Assembly (NCBI GenBank): GCA_018110985.1
Contig: JAGAWT010000013.1
Span: 1-64,000, forward strand
Direction: 5' to 3'
DNA: 64,000 nt
From: Oscillospiraceae bacterium
GTDB lineage: Bacteria > Bacillota > Clostridia > Oscillospirales > Ruminococcaceae
Both the position numbers and the translations under genes were made by a program. Positions 36,283-44,597 of this stretch are shown here, piece by piece. Below the pieces are notes generated by a model. That model was not told where the DNA came from, searched no databases, and worked only from the letters and a program-made list of their open reading frames with translations. Numbering within the stretch: the first letter of the stretch is position 1; the number at the start of each line of letters is the position of its first letter.

Positions 36283-37536
36283 ATGAGAAGAAAAGATCTT
36301 ATAACTGCCGCTCTTGCTGCGGCTGTCCTGCTGTCAACAGCTTGTTCATCAGGAACAGGCAGCAGCGTTGAAAGCACTGTCAGTACTACCGGGACAGCAG
36401 CAGAGACCACTTCTGTTACAGAAGAGACTGCGGCAGAGGAAAGTGTGACCGAAACGGAAGCAGTCACTGCGGAAGAAACATCGTCCGTCCCCGAAGAGAC
36501 GGAGGAAAGTGTGGCAGAGGCTACAAATGAAGCTGAAAAGACAGAGCTTTCGGCTATAACATGGGATACGGATCTCATGAAGTATACAAATGCGACAGCG
36601 TATAAAACAGAGGACGGAGACATCACTGTTGATCTGGACGGTGACGGTGTTGATGAGGTACTGAATTTCACCCACTTCAACGATTCCGATGAAGCAAAGG
36701 AGCACACAGACAACGCATCCACAGGTATACTTCCGGTCACTCCGTATATAAACGGTGAACCCGCACAGATACTTGCCAAGTCGGAAAATGATTTTGTTCT
36801 TTTCGATGAATACAGCTTTTCAATGCCTTCCGGCTATGTGTATATCTGTGATATCATGGAAGGAGACGGATTCAAGGAGATATGCTTCGTCCCCTTCTGC
36901 TATACGGATGATTATACCACCCTTTTTGTTCGCTATGACGGAGAAAAGCTGGTCTACCTGGGTGAGATAGGATACGATACCCCCGATCCTTCAAAGGAAG
37001 ATGTTGAAGAAAGCTACCGTATAGGTGATATGAATATCACATGGGGCCGCCCCATGGTGATAGACGGCAGCGGCGAGATCCTTGCTGCCACAAGGCTCTC
37101 ATACCAGACATGGTTTGGCTATACAAGGTATATCATTGGTGAGAGCGGTGAGATAGAAGAGCTTGCAAACACTGAAGTCTATCCCTACGGTATTGAAAAC
37201 AAGAATGATTACGATGCTGTATGGAACAAGGTAAAAAGCAACTGGTCAATGGCAGAAAGCGAGAGCGACTGTATGCTCACCAAGGAGCTGACAGTTTATG
37301 CGCAGCCTTCTTTTAATGCTGAATTCTTCCTTATGTCTCCGCAGCCTGCAATCCCCACAGGTGAGATCTTTGTAAGCGACGGTCACTATGTTACCTCCGT
37401 TTACGATGATTTTGAAGAAGCACGAAAGTCCACATGGGTATATGTGACCGCAAAGGACGGCACAAGCGGTTGGTTCAACGCTTATCCCTATGAAGAAACA
37501 TCCGGTCTGTTCAGTGTAATGACCGAATACGACTGA
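36283..37536 (+). CDS. secreted lipoprotein with Thr/Glu-rich stalk and SH3-like end
   Basis: 417 aa. Type II signal peptide with lipobox LSTAC (Cys about 21). A low-complexity Thr/Glu/Ala stalk follows to about residue 90, then a calcium-loop-like DLDGDGVDEVLNF repeat element and a beta-rich region. The last 80 residues (LTVYAQPSFNAEF to WVYVTAKDGTSGWFNAYPYE) look like a bacterial SH3 fold. GAGGTAAA precedes the ATG. No specific function is recognised; a surface-anchored sensing or binding protein is likely. Confidence 0.75.
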   Translation: MRRKDLITAALAAAVLLSTACSSGTGSSVESTVSTTGTAAETTSVTEETAAEESVTETEAVTAEETSSVPEETEESVAEATNEAEKTELSAITWDTDLMKYTNATAYKTEDGDITVDLDGDGVDEVLNFTHFNDSDEAKEHTDNASTGILPVTPYINGEPAQILAKSENDFVLFDEYSFSMPSGYVYICDIMEGDGFKEICFVPFCYTDDYTTLFVRYDGEKLVYLGEIGYDTPDPSKEDVEESYRIGDMNITWGRPMVIDGSGEILAATRLSYQTWFGYTRYIIGESGEIEELANTEVYPYGIENKNDYDAVWNKVKSNWSMAESESDCMLTKELTVYAQPSFNAEFFLMSPQPAIPTGEIFVSDGHYVTSVYDDFEEARKSTWVYVTAKDGTSGWFNAYPYEETSGLFSVMTEYD

Positions 37537-37555
37537 TAAAAACACACAAACAAAA

Positions 37556-37594
37556 ATGATACGGCAGAAAGCGTATGGCTTTTCTGCCGTATCA
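37556..37594 (+). terminator. intrinsic terminator after lipoprotein
   Basis: ATGATACGGCAGAAA pairs perfectly with TTTCTGCCGTATCAT. If the inserted repeat at 37595 and one TCA are removed, the stem extends to 17 bp and runs into TTTATT, so the repeat inserted at the base of a pre-existing terminator. Confidence 0.85.
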
Positions 37595-37696
37595 TACTAA
37601 TTCTTCCTCGATGTATAGACGATCTCCAAGCCTCAAATCCCTTTATTCAAGCATTTGAGGCTTGCTTCTTGTCTATACATCGGTCAGAAATTAGTA
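37595..37696 (+). repeat. MITE-like palindromic repeat, copy 3
   Basis: 102 bp, ends TACTAATT/AATTAGTA, flanked by TCA on both sides. It lies between a terminator stem and the stop codon of the convergent hydrolase gene. Confidence 0.85.
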
Positions 37697-37700
37697 TCAT

Positions 37701-38492
37701 TTATTTGCTGCAGTCCAGCATCATATAGGAACGAAGCATCTTTGAATAGCTTTCGGGCTTATTTATCATAAGTCCGCAGTGGGGATGTCCGTTTATTGAA
37801 GTGTATAACGCATCCGGATATGCTTTTTTGAGCCTTTTGCGTGATTTTCTTGCCGGTTCCTCACGGGAAAAGAAAAACATACATCTCTTTTGAGTTTCTC
37901 TATCAAGCACAGGGAGTTGGCAGTGATAACAGGTCTCCACCATTCCTTTGACAGAGCTTTGGGTATAATGCTGTTTTCCTTCTGCCACCTTTTCCATAAG
38001 CGGTCTGAAAGCATCTGCCTTTTTCCCGCCCACAAAGCGCACAAAGGGATGGGAGACAATGACCTCCGAATCGTGACTTTCTTCGATCCTGGATATAAGT
38101 GAGGTAAAGACTGCTTCCATAAACTTTCGGAACAGAGGATGGAAATCGAAAAAAGGTCCGCCGTCAAAAAAAGCTTTTTCAACTGTTATTCCGTTCCTTT
38201 CACATTCCTTCAGGACGGAAAGAGCGACCTCCGCACCCATAGAGCACCCCTGCAAAAGTGAAACACTGTTAATGTCCTTTTCTTTAAGATAAGCAACTAT
38301 CTTTACAGCCTCATCATGTGCAGATATCAGGTCATATTTATCTTCACCGTGCCCGTCAAGAGTGGGACATATAACAAAATGATCCTCCGCAAGGTATTTA
38401 CCGTAGCTGAGACTGTCCTCTGCTGTGCATAACATACCGTGTATCAGCAGCACCGCAGGAGAACCTTCATTTCCGGCTTCCCTGAATATCAT
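37701..38492 (-). CDS. alpha/beta hydrolase
   Basis: 263 aa with the alpha/beta hydrolase fold: oxyanion loop LLIHGML near residue 15, nucleophile elbow GCSMGAE (Ser at about 84) and a catalytic His in NGHPHCG near residue 240. No signal peptide; cytoplasmic esterase or lipase-like. It overlaps the MarR gene by ATGA, so it is the likely target of that regulator. The substrate is unknown. Confidence 0.85.
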   Translation of the reverse strand: MIFREAGNEGSPAVLLIHGMLCTAEDSLSYGKYLAEDHFVICPTLDGHGEDKYDLISAHDEAVKIVAYLKEKDINSVSLLQGCSMGAEVALSVLKECERNGITVEKAFFDGGPFFDFHPLFRKFMEAVFTSLISRIEESHDSEVIVSHPFVRFVGGKKADAFRPLMEKVAEGKQHYTQSSVKGMVETCYHCQLPVLDRETQKRCMFFFSREEPARKSRKRLKKAYPDALYTSINGHPHCGLMINKPESYSKMLRSYMMLDCSK

Positions 38493-38929
38493 AAAAGACC
38501 TCCTATCTCTTCTTCAACTATATCTAACATTTTTGTGACGGCAGTTCTTGTGTTCTCATCCAGGGACTGCCATACCTGACCGATCCTTTCTATCATAGCA
38601 CTGTGACGTTTACGGTGCTCCTTTATCACCTCCAGACCCTTTTCACTGAGATAGAGCCCCTGTGCCCCTCCCTTTCCGGCAGGGTCGTCCCTTGTTATCA
38701 GTTCCTTTTTCTGCAGCAGCTCCGCTGTCTGTGATGCTGCAGAACGGGTCATATACATTTCACGGGAAAGGGACGTAATAGTTTCACCCTCTCTTTGATA
38801 AAGACATTCAAGAAAATGCACCTGTGCCTGATAAAGAGTTTCACCGCAGGAATAGGTACAGGGCTTTCTCCCTGTGCTGTTGTAAAGATTTATCAGCCTG
38901 TATGTCCTTGAAAGAAGATCCTCCAACAA
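38489..38929 (-). CDS. MarR family regulator
   Basis: 146 aa winged-helix protein: ITSLSREMYMTRSAASQTAELLQKKELITRDDP is the DNA-binding core with the wing. A cysteine at about residue 24 (CTYSCGETLY) could allow redox sensing. Start taken as TTG at 38929 with GGTGG upstream; the adjacent TTG at 38926 is equally possible. It heads a two-gene operon with the hydrolase. Confidence 0.85.
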   Translation of the reverse strand: MLEDLLSRTYRLINLYNSTGRKPCTYSCGETLYQAQVHFLECLYQREGETITSLSREMYMTRSAASQTAELLQKKELITRDDPAGKGGAQGLYLSEKGLEVIKEHRKRHSAMIERIGQVWQSLDENTRTAVTKMLDIVEEEIGGLL

Positions 38930-38951
38930 TCAAACACCACCTTTCTATAAA

Positions 38952-38980
38952 AGGATAACACAATTTCTCTTTTTTGTCAA
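38952..38980 (-). promoter_or_regulatory. promoter of MarR-hydrolase operon
   Basis: Minus-strand TTGACA (38975-38980), 17-bp spacer, TATCCT (38952-38957). An imperfect inverted repeat, GTCAAG-TAA-CTTAAC (plus reading), overlaps the -35 and is a possible MarR operator. Confidence 0.65.
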
Positions 38981-39128
38981 GTAACTTAACAAAGTAAAAG
39001 CATACATAAATCAGACAAAATGTTGACAGTATATTTGTTGAATATGCAGTATTGATTTATCTCCGATATATTGTTACAATTATTGTATGTATAAAAAAGC
39101 AAGCCTTGGGAAATTTGGAGGAGATACT

Positions 39129-39332
39129 ATGATTTCAGCAGCTCATAAGCGCAACAATGTAAAATGGGACAGGGAGAATATGCGTTCGCTTTCTTGCCGT
39201 GTACGCAAGGAACAGTCCGATGCTTTCAAGGCATGGTGTTCGGCAAACAACACTACTCCCGGCAAGATACTCAAGGAATTTGTTCTTGAGATCATAAACG
39301 AAGAGGCAGAGGAACAGGAAGGCAAGGAATAG
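39129..39332 (+). CDS. small ribbon-helix-helix-like protein
   Basis: 67 aa, charged. MRSLSCRVRKEQSDAFKAWC followed by TPGKILKEFVLEII has the strand-helix-helix spacing of Arc/CopG-type DNA-binding proteins. GGAGGA lies 7 nt before the ATG at 39129. An imperfect palindrome TTACAATTATTGTA stands about 40 bp upstream and could be its site. No antitoxin partner is visible, so a free-standing regulator is the best guess. Confidence 0.65.
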   Translation: MISAAHKRNNVKWDRENMRSLSCRVRKEQSDAFKAWCSANNTTPGKILKEFVLEIINEEAEEQEGKE

Positions 39333-39347
39333 TTGAAAATGCAGTAA

Positions 39348-39450
39348 TACTGATTTCTGACCGATGTATTGACGAGAAACAAGCCGCAAATGCTTGAATA
39401 TAAAGGATTTGCGGCTTGGAGATCGTCTATACATCGAGGAAGGATCAGTA
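39348..39450 (-). repeat. MITE-like palindromic repeat, copy 4 (inverted)
   Basis: 103 bp, ends TACTGATT/GATCAGTA, flanked by TAA on both sides. Its right end abuts the stem of the terminator of the SRAP operon, in the same relative orientation as copies 1, 3 and 5. Confidence 0.85.
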
Positions 39451-39451
39451 T

Positions 39452-39487
39452 AAGACCGCTCGTGTACGATATACATCGGGCGGTCTT
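39452..39487 (-). terminator. terminator of SOS cassette
   Basis: AAGACCGC / GCGGTCTT stem with 20-nt loop, 19 bp beyond the SRAP stop on the minus strand. The expected T-tract is replaced by the inserted repeat. Confidence 0.65.
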
Positions 39488-39506
39488 TGATCCGTAAAAG
39501 GCAGGG

Positions 39507-40127
39507 CTATACCTGCCTTTCTGTTATCATATCCGTTAGTGCGCACGGCAGAAGTTCGGCGGGATTGGTGCGGGGGTCTATCCACAGGCTGCATTTTTCT
39601 TTCGGCAGGATAAGAGGCATCCTGTCGTGTATCTCCTTTACACTGCCTTCGGGTTCCCTTGTGAGTATGACAAAAACAGGGAATCCCTCCTCTATCCTGT
39701 AAAGACCGCAGAGCCATGTGCAGCTTGAGCTGCGGGGCTGTATGGCAAATTTATCCCCGGTCCTTTCCTTTCCTGACGGACTTTTGAAATGTTCCCACTC
39801 AAAATAGAAGGATGCGGGGATTATACATCGGTGAGATACCCACGCTTCACTGAATGAGGGCTTTTGTGCTGCGGTCTCGGAGCGTGCATTAAAAAATATC
39901 CTGCCGTGTTCCTTATCCGAAAAGCCCCATTTCATGGGATAGACCATTCGTTTTCCTGCGGGCGAGGGTGCTATCACCGGCACCACATTTGTGGGGCGTA
40001 TCTCCCCCTCCGTGTATATCCTGCTGCCTGCCGCAATGAATTTTTTGGCAAGCGGCGATCTCTTTGCAAGGTAAGTGATCGCCCTGAATTCTTCTGCGCT
40101 TTTATCTATAAAAAATCTCGTACACAT
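39507..40127 (-). CDS. yedK: SOS response-associated peptidase (SRAP/YedK/HMCES)
   Basis: 206 aa. Catalytic Cys2 directly after Met1 (MCTRFF), an Asn in RIFFNARSET, Glu in FYFEWE and His in EIHDRMP match the SRAP active site that forms a thiazolidine crosslink with abasic sites in single-stranded DNA. It is last in the operon with the S24 repressor, Y-family polymerase and YolD-like protein, fitting a damage-tolerance role. Confidence 0.92.
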   Translation of the reverse strand: MCTRFFIDKSAEEFRAITYLAKRSPLAKKFIAAGSRIYTEGEIRPTNVVPVIAPSPAGKRMVYPMKWGFSDKEHGRIFFNARSETAAQKPSFSEAWVSHRCIIPASFYFEWEHFKSPSGKERTGDKFAIQPRSSSCTWLCGLYRIEEGFPVFVILTREPEGSVKEIHDRMPLILPKEKCSLWIDPRTNPAELLPCALTDMITERQV

Positions 40128-40135
40128 AGTCTTTC

Positions 40136-40663
40136 TTAGTCCGAAAAGTGACAGGCTGCTTCATTATCCCCGTATTCTTCAAAAACCTTGCCGTCAACAG
40201 ATCTTATATCACCAAAATCTATCTTCATGCTGTCCACCTTCAATATCTTGAATATCGTATCCACTGCTATTACCCTGCCGCTCTTTTCCGTATACAGTCC
40301 TCCGGAGCCGTATGCCTCATTGGATATATCCGTACAGGGCTCAAAATATGTGACCGTAATGAAAATATCCCGATCCCGTGCATCATTGGAGTTTTGTATC
40401 AGCCGTGACAGCAGGTCAAGGCGGGAATCAAGCTTCAGAGAGTCATCTTCGGAAAGCTCCTCTTTTTTTACATATATCGTTTGCTTGGAAAGTATCATTT
40501 CATTGAACCCTGCAAGAGCATCAAAGGGGGCAAATATCTTTGCCCTTTTTCCCCTGTCCATGAAAGGATGACGGATATAGAAGTCATCGAACCTTCTGTG
40601 AACGGGTCTCCCTTTTCGCAGTGCATCCATATACCTGAAGCCGAGAGGCACATATACCATCAT
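40136..40663 (-). CDS. YolD-like protein linked to Y-family polymerase
   Basis: 175 aa. The segment FMDRGKRAKIFAPFDALAGFNEMI resembles the conserved core of YolD-like proteins, which are encoded beside UvrX-type polymerases in Firmicutes. The C-terminal half (ITVTYFEP ... VDTIFKILKVD) fits the small beta-rich domain of that family. AAGGGGTGG precedes the ATG. Its role in translesion synthesis is unproven. Confidence 0.75.
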   Translation of the reverse strand: MMVYVPLGFRYMDALRKGRPVHRRFDDFYIRHPFMDRGKRAKIFAPFDALAGFNEMILSKQTIYVKKEELSEDDSLKLDSRLDLLSRLIQNSNDARDRDIFITVTYFEPCTDISNEAYGSGGLYTEKSGRVIAVDTIFKILKVDSMKIDFGDIRSVDGKVFEEYGDNEAACHFSD

Positions 40664-40686
40664 CCATCCACCCCTTTCAGATAATA

Positions 40687-40857
40687 TCAGAGCTCTTCCC
40701 GTATATCTTTGGCCATTTCTGCTTTCAGCATACGCCGTGCCTTGCGGCGCACCATGTTCCTGTATTTGTGCCAGCCATGATGATTATTTGCCCAACAGGC
40801 AAATCTCCTGTCGAACTTATCTTCCTCCGTCATCTTTTTCATGCGGCTTTTCTGCAT
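40687..40857 (-). CDS. small basic protein between polymerase and YolD-like genes
   Basis: 56 aa, start MQKSRMKKMTEEDKFDRRFA, then WANNHHGWHKYRNMVRRKAR. Very basic with two Trp, likely nucleic-acid-binding. AGGGGA lies 8 nt before the ATG, and the gene fills the gap between the polymerase stop (5 bp away) and the YolD-like start (23 bp away) on the same strand. No family recognised. The tight packing in the operon is the main argument that it is real. Confidence 0.7.
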   Translation of the reverse strand: MQKSRMKKMTEEDKFDRRFACWANNHHGWHKYRNMVRRKARRMLKAEMAKDIREEL

Positions 40858-40862
40858 ACATA

Positions 40863-42221
40863 TCATCCCCTGTGGCCGCCTATCTGCATATTTCTTTCCA
40901 TTGCCGTCGCTCCTTCAAGAAGGTTTATCCCCTTGACCACCGCATTTTTCCCGAAACGGCTCCGCACGGAGAGCATGGCATTTTCCAGATCCTGCTCTTT
41001 TTTCTGTTCATCGTAATTTACAAAAAAGCTCATCTGATAGCTGTCTTCCCAGCACACATCTGCGGCGGAAATATTTAGCCTGCGAAACAGCAGTCTGTGG
41101 TCGGTCTTTTTGTCAAAGGAACGAAGAAGCTCATGCCTGACTGTCTTTGGCAGGTTCGTCATTTCCGTGAGCCTTACCGTACCGTTTGAATGTTTCGGGT
41201 GCAGTCTGCCGTAAAAATCCATGGCAAGCGGACCATTGTAATCGGGCACAGCTTCAAGGCTTTTGTGATCGTAGCCCGTGTACCACATATAGCACCTGCT
41301 GACAAGCTCCCTTTTGCGCAGCTCCCCGCAGATGTTTTCAGCCATTTCCTGAAATACCACTCTTGCCTCGCCGTACTTGTATGGACGGGGCAGCACCTGC
41401 CCGGAGGATATGCTGTGGCTGTCGGTGCGGTAGTTCTTTATGTCCGCCATGGTCACAGGCTCAATGCCCCAGGCGTGGTCTATGAGTATCTCCGCATCCA
41501 CGCCGAAATTCCTGTAAAACCACTCCTCATCCCTGAGAGAACGCTCTGCCACATCTCCCATGGTGAACATCCCTCCGTTTTCAAGCCTGCGTGCCTTTCC
41601 CCTGCCTATCTGCCAGAAATCCGTAAGGGGGCGGTGTTCCCACAAAAGCACCTTGTATGCGTATTCATCCAGCTCTGCTATGCGCACACCGTCCTTGTCG
41701 GGCGGTGCCTTCTTTGCCACTATATCCATTGCCACCTTTGCAAGATAAAGATTGGTGCCTATCCCCACCGTTGCGGTGATGCCCGTAGTGTCAAGTATCT
41801 CCCGTATCATGGTCATTGCCATTTCATGAGCGGAGGGATAGGTGCCCATATAGGGGGCGCAGTCTATAAAGCTCTCGTCGATACTGTAAACATGAACATC
41901 CTCGGGGGCTGCATAGTGAAGTATGACCGAATAGATCCTGGCGGAAACACGCTCATATTCCGCCATTCTGGGCACAGCAGTTATGTATTCGAGAGGCTTT
42001 CCGGTCTTGCGCTCATACTGTGCAATGGCTCTCTTTGCTTCAAAAAGTCGGGGACGTGAAGGCACCCCCTTTGCTTTCAGAGACGGAGAGACCGCAAGGC
42101 ATATAGTCTGGTCGGAGCGGCTCTCATCCGCCACAAGAAGGTCTGTTGCAAGAGGATCGAGCCCTCTTGCAACACACTCCACGGAAGCATAGAATGATTT
42201 CATATCAATGGCGATATACAT
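40863..42221 (-). CDS. Y-family DNA polymerase (UmuC/UvrX-like)
   Basis: 452 aa. Catalytic motifs IDMKSFYASVE (first metal-binding Asp, steric-gate region) and YSIDESFID (Asp-Glu pair), helix-hairpin-helix near FWQIGRGKARRL, and a little-finger domain to the C-terminus. It performs error-prone translesion synthesis. The start MYIAIDMKS at 42221 matches the family N-terminus; in-frame starts at 42230 and 42233 would overlap the repressor gene. Translation is probably coupled to the upstream S24 repressor. Confidence 0.93.
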   Translation of the reverse strand: MYIAIDMKSFYASVECVARGLDPLATDLLVADESRSDQTICLAVSPSLKAKGVPSRPRLFEAKRAIAQYERKTGKPLEYITAVPRMAEYERVSARIYSVILHYAAPEDVHVYSIDESFIDCAPYMGTYPSAHEMAMTMIREILDTTGITATVGIGTNLYLAKVAMDIVAKKAPPDKDGVRIAELDEYAYKVLLWEHRPLTDFWQIGRGKARRLENGGMFTMGDVAERSLRDEEWFYRNFGVDAEILIDHAWGIEPVTMADIKNYRTDSHSISSGQVLPRPYKYGEARVVFQEMAENICGELRKRELVSRCYMWYTGYDHKSLEAVPDYNGPLAMDFYGRLHPKHSNGTVRLTEMTNLPKTVRHELLRSFDKKTDHRLLFRRLNISAADVCWEDSYQMSFFVNYDEQKKEQDLENAMLSVRSRFGKNAVVKGINLLEGATAMERNMQIGGHRG

Positions 42222-42222
42222 A

Positions 42223-43056
42223 TCAGTCATCACCGCCGTGAAGAGACAGGAACTCCTTTATCTCATCCGCAAAAAGCTCATCAAGGGAAAGCTTTTCTCT
42301 CTCATCCGGCATATCCGCCTTATCCACTATGCCGAGCACTCTCCCCACAAGGCGGATATTGTCCCACTCCCCTCTTTCGCCGAAGGGGTAGTCGGGGTTC
42401 AGGGATTCCAGCTTATGCTCGCTGTTCATCCTCTTTATGATGCCGCCGCCCTCCATGGTACACACCACATCCTCGCCGGGAAAGGCGGTTTCCGTGTACT
42501 CCACATACACAAAGTCGCCGCTGCGGTACACCGGCAGCATACTGTCACCCGTCACCTCTATGACTGCATCTGCACGGCTGTTGCGGTGGTTCCTGCGCAG
42601 GAAAACATAGCCCGGAGGCGCTTCAAGGAGATCGCTGCCGTAGCCTGCGGATGCCATGGATGCAGGCACCTCGAAGATGGCAAAATTTTCTTTCAGATAC
42701 TTGTCCTGAGCGGCTATCTCTTCATCAAGGACATCGTTCACCACCTTGCCGATAAGGTTTTTGCCGTTCTCGGTAAGAAAGCGGAAATTGCCTATTATGC
42801 GCCTTTCTGCGGGGCTGAGGCTCTGCTTGTCATCTACGGAATACAGGTCTCCCAGAGTTATGTCCAGTTCCCTGCACAAAGCAGGGATATAGTCGTGATC
42901 GGGCTTATAGTTGTCCGCCTCCCAGTTGTTCACTGCGACCCTTGATACCCCGAGCCTGTCAGCCAGCCCCTGCTGTGAGAGACCCTTTGCCTTTCGTGCA
43001 GACTGTATCACGGCACCGAAAAATATCTTTGGCACGGGATTTTCCTTTTTTGCCAT
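42223..43056 (-). CDS. XRE-type LexA-like repressor with S24 peptidase domain
   Basis: 277 aa. Residues 10-70 are a Cro/CI helix-turn-helix (LSQQGLADRLGVSRVAVNNWE). Residues about 130-270 are an S24 self-cleaving domain: cleavage site Ala-Gly at 137-138 (SAGYGS), nucleophile Ser172 in GDSM and general-base Lys208 in GGGIIKRM. The ATG at 43056 has GGGGG upstream; longer frames lack a site. It resembles phage CI/HdiR more than LexA. It heads the polymerase operon and is expected to cleave itself on RecA activation, inducing mutagenesis genes. Confidence 0.92.
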   Translation of the reverse strand: MAKKENPVPKIFFGAVIQSARKAKGLSQQGLADRLGVSRVAVNNWEADNYKPDHDYIPALCRELDITLGDLYSVDDKQSLSPAERRIIGNFRFLTENGKNLIGKVVNDVLDEEIAAQDKYLKENFAIFEVPASMASAGYGSDLLEAPPGYVFLRRNHRNSRADAVIEVTGDSMLPVYRSGDFVYVEYTETAFPGEDVVCTMEGGGIIKRMNSEHKLESLNPDYPFGERGEWDNIRLVGRVLGIVDKADMPDEREKLSLDELFADEIKEFLSLHGGDD

Positions 43057-43091
43057 AATTTCCCCCTTTCTGTAAAATGCCCTTTTATACC

Positions 43092-43120
43092 AATATACCA
43101 CATTCACTTTACTTTGTCAA
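43092..43120 (-). promoter_or_regulatory. promoter of SOS cassette
   Basis: Minus-strand TTGACA (43115-43120), 17-bp spacer, TATATT (43092-43097), 36 bp before the repressor start. No canonical Gram-positive LexA box (CGAAC...GTTCG) is seen, consistent with the XRE-type repressor having its own operator. Confidence 0.8.
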
Positions 43121-43159
43121 TAGCTTTTATAATATTTACTTGATATTATATGAGAATAA

Positions 43160-43192
43160 AAGACCATACCGGATATTTTCCGATATGGTCTT
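43160..43192. terminator. hairpin abutting MITE copy 5
   Basis: AAGACCATA / TATGGTCTT, a perfect 9-bp stem with further inner pairing (CGGA/TCCG). Minus-strand read-out follows the lipoprotein gene and the repeat; plus-strand read-out has no gene upstream. Confidence 0.6.
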
Positions 43193-43193
43193 A

Positions 43194-43296
43194 TACTGAT
43201 ACTTCCTCGATGTATAGACGATCTCCAATCCTCAAATTCCTTATATTCAAGCATTTGCGGCTTGTTTCTTGTCTATACATCGGTCAGAAATCAGTA
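43194..43296 (+). repeat. MITE-like palindromic repeat, copy 5
   Basis: 103 bp, ends TACTGATA/AATCAGTA. Left flank TTA, right flank TTG: the only copy whose TNA duplication is imperfect, perhaps by later mutation. Confidence 0.83.
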
Positions 43297-43335
43297 TTGC
43301 AAGTCAGGCAAAGTTTAACAAAAACTCTGCGTGTA

Positions 43336-43926
43336 TCATTTCTCCCCGTCAATATGACTTGCAAAGGTAGTAAGTTCACACTTGACAGGCTTGGGAGGAT
43401 CCGAGTCGTAAGTCTGTATGGGCCAGCCCGACACAGGATCCTTGTTGAGCTTCATATAATCGCTCTTCGGCTCCTTTTGACCGGGATATTCCCAGTCATT
43501 GCGGATCACATCTCCCTCGCACAGATAGATGTAATATCCTTCGCCGGCGGCATGAAAGCTGTTGACCACATGATCTTTCAGATCGGGGTGGTAGATATAG
43601 ATATCGGTAAACTTCGTGTCACCGCCGTCGTCAAAGCCTACGAGCAGCTCCTTCGTACCGTCATTGTTGAGGTCTGTAAGGTAGTAGCCTGCGTGGTTAT
43701 CCGGGTCTTTCAGTTCGGCACACACGTCCCCGTAAAGATCATTATCCTTCCAATTGGTATGTACACCGTAGGCGTAGTACTTTATTGTTTCCATGTACCA
43801 ATCTTTTGGCGGAGGAGTAAGATGCTCGATAACATTTTCCGCTGCACGCCTGTTTACATAGCATCCGCTGAAAAGAACTGCCGAAGCAGCCAGAGCAGCC
43901 ATTGCGATGATCTTAAACTTTTTCAT
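43336..43926 (-). CDS. lipoprotein with calcium-loop-like motif
   Basis: 196 aa. Type II signal peptide with lipobox LFSGC (Cys about 22). The mature part contains YYLTDLNNDGTKELLVGF, an EF-hand/VCBS-like DxNxDGxxE loop often found in surface proteins of ruminococci. GGAGGG precedes the ATG at 43926. No enzymatic motif. It shares the loop type with the lipoprotein at 36.3-37.5 kb, though the two are otherwise different. Confidence 0.75.
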   Translation of the reverse strand: MKKFKIIAMAALAASAVLFSGCYVNRRAAENVIEHLTPPPKDWYMETIKYYAYGVHTNWKDNDLYGDVCAELKDPDNHAGYYLTDLNNDGTKELLVGFDDGGDTKFTDIYIYHPDLKDHVVNSFHAAGEGYYIYLCEGDVIRNDWEYPGQKEPKSDYMKLNKDPVSGWPIQTYDSDPPKPVKCELTTFASHIDGEK

Positions 43927-43955
43927 ATATACCCTCCATATATGCGTTTTATGAT

Positions 43956-43984
43956 ATGATACCACTTTATTCACACAAAATCAA
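43956..43984 (-). promoter_or_regulatory. promoter of lipoprotein gene
   Basis: Minus-strand TTGATT (43979-43984), 17-bp spacer, TATCAT (43956-43961), 30 bp before the start. Confidence 0.6.
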
Positions 43985-44102
43985 GAGTATTTTCATTTGG
44001 AACAGATTAAAATTGGATTAGAATTGCTTCATATGGCATATCCGAAAGTGCAGATGAACGAGAACGGCAGCATTTCGGAGATCTGACCCCGGGCAATATG
44101 TG

Positions 44103-44597
44103 TCATCTGCCCGCTCTACGCATTATGCTGTGGGCAAATCTCAGGTTGAGCATGAGCATGGGCAGCGTGACAGCGGCAGAGATAAGTGTGGGCATATCAA
44201 AAGTCATAAGGCTGACAGCTCTCGTAAGCATGACTGCGGCAAACGGCAGACAAATAAGGCTGGTGATGAGAGAAGGCACATACCTCCTGATATATATACA
44301 AACAGATATATGGATCACAAAATGCGCTGTCAGCCCCAGCAGCATGGCAAACCACACACCGTAAAGCATTCTGCACGGAAAATAGTATGCAAGAAGGCTC
44401 AGTCCGAAAAAGGGTATGAACTCCTCATAGACCGCAGCAGCAAATCCCTCGGTGGAAACATCTCTGTACACCGCAGCTATCTTCGGATACTTTGCAAAAA
44501 CATCCCAGTTCCGCCGAAAGAACCATCTGAATCCGACTATCTCTTCCATATCATGAAAGATAAACATTATGGGCAGCAGAAGGATATATTCTTTCAT
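44103..44597 (-). CDS. HXXEE domain membrane protein
   Basis: 164 aa with about five hydrophobic helices. The N-terminal motif HDMEE (residues about 15-19) after IMFIFH defines the HXXEE family, and a later FEx/His pattern (HFVIHI) follows. Function is unknown; the conserved acid/His residues suggest metal binding in the membrane. Its ATG overlaps the GNAT stop codon, so it is translationally coupled. Confidence 0.8.
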   Translation of the reverse strand: MKEYILLLPIMFIFHDMEEIVGFRWFFRRNWDVFAKYPKIAAVYRDVSTEGFAAAVYEEFIPFFGLSLLAYYFPCRMLYGVWFAMLLGLTAHFVIHISVCIYIRRYVPSLITSLICLPFAAVMLTRAVSLMTFDMPTLISAAVTLPMLMLNLRFAHSIMRRAGR

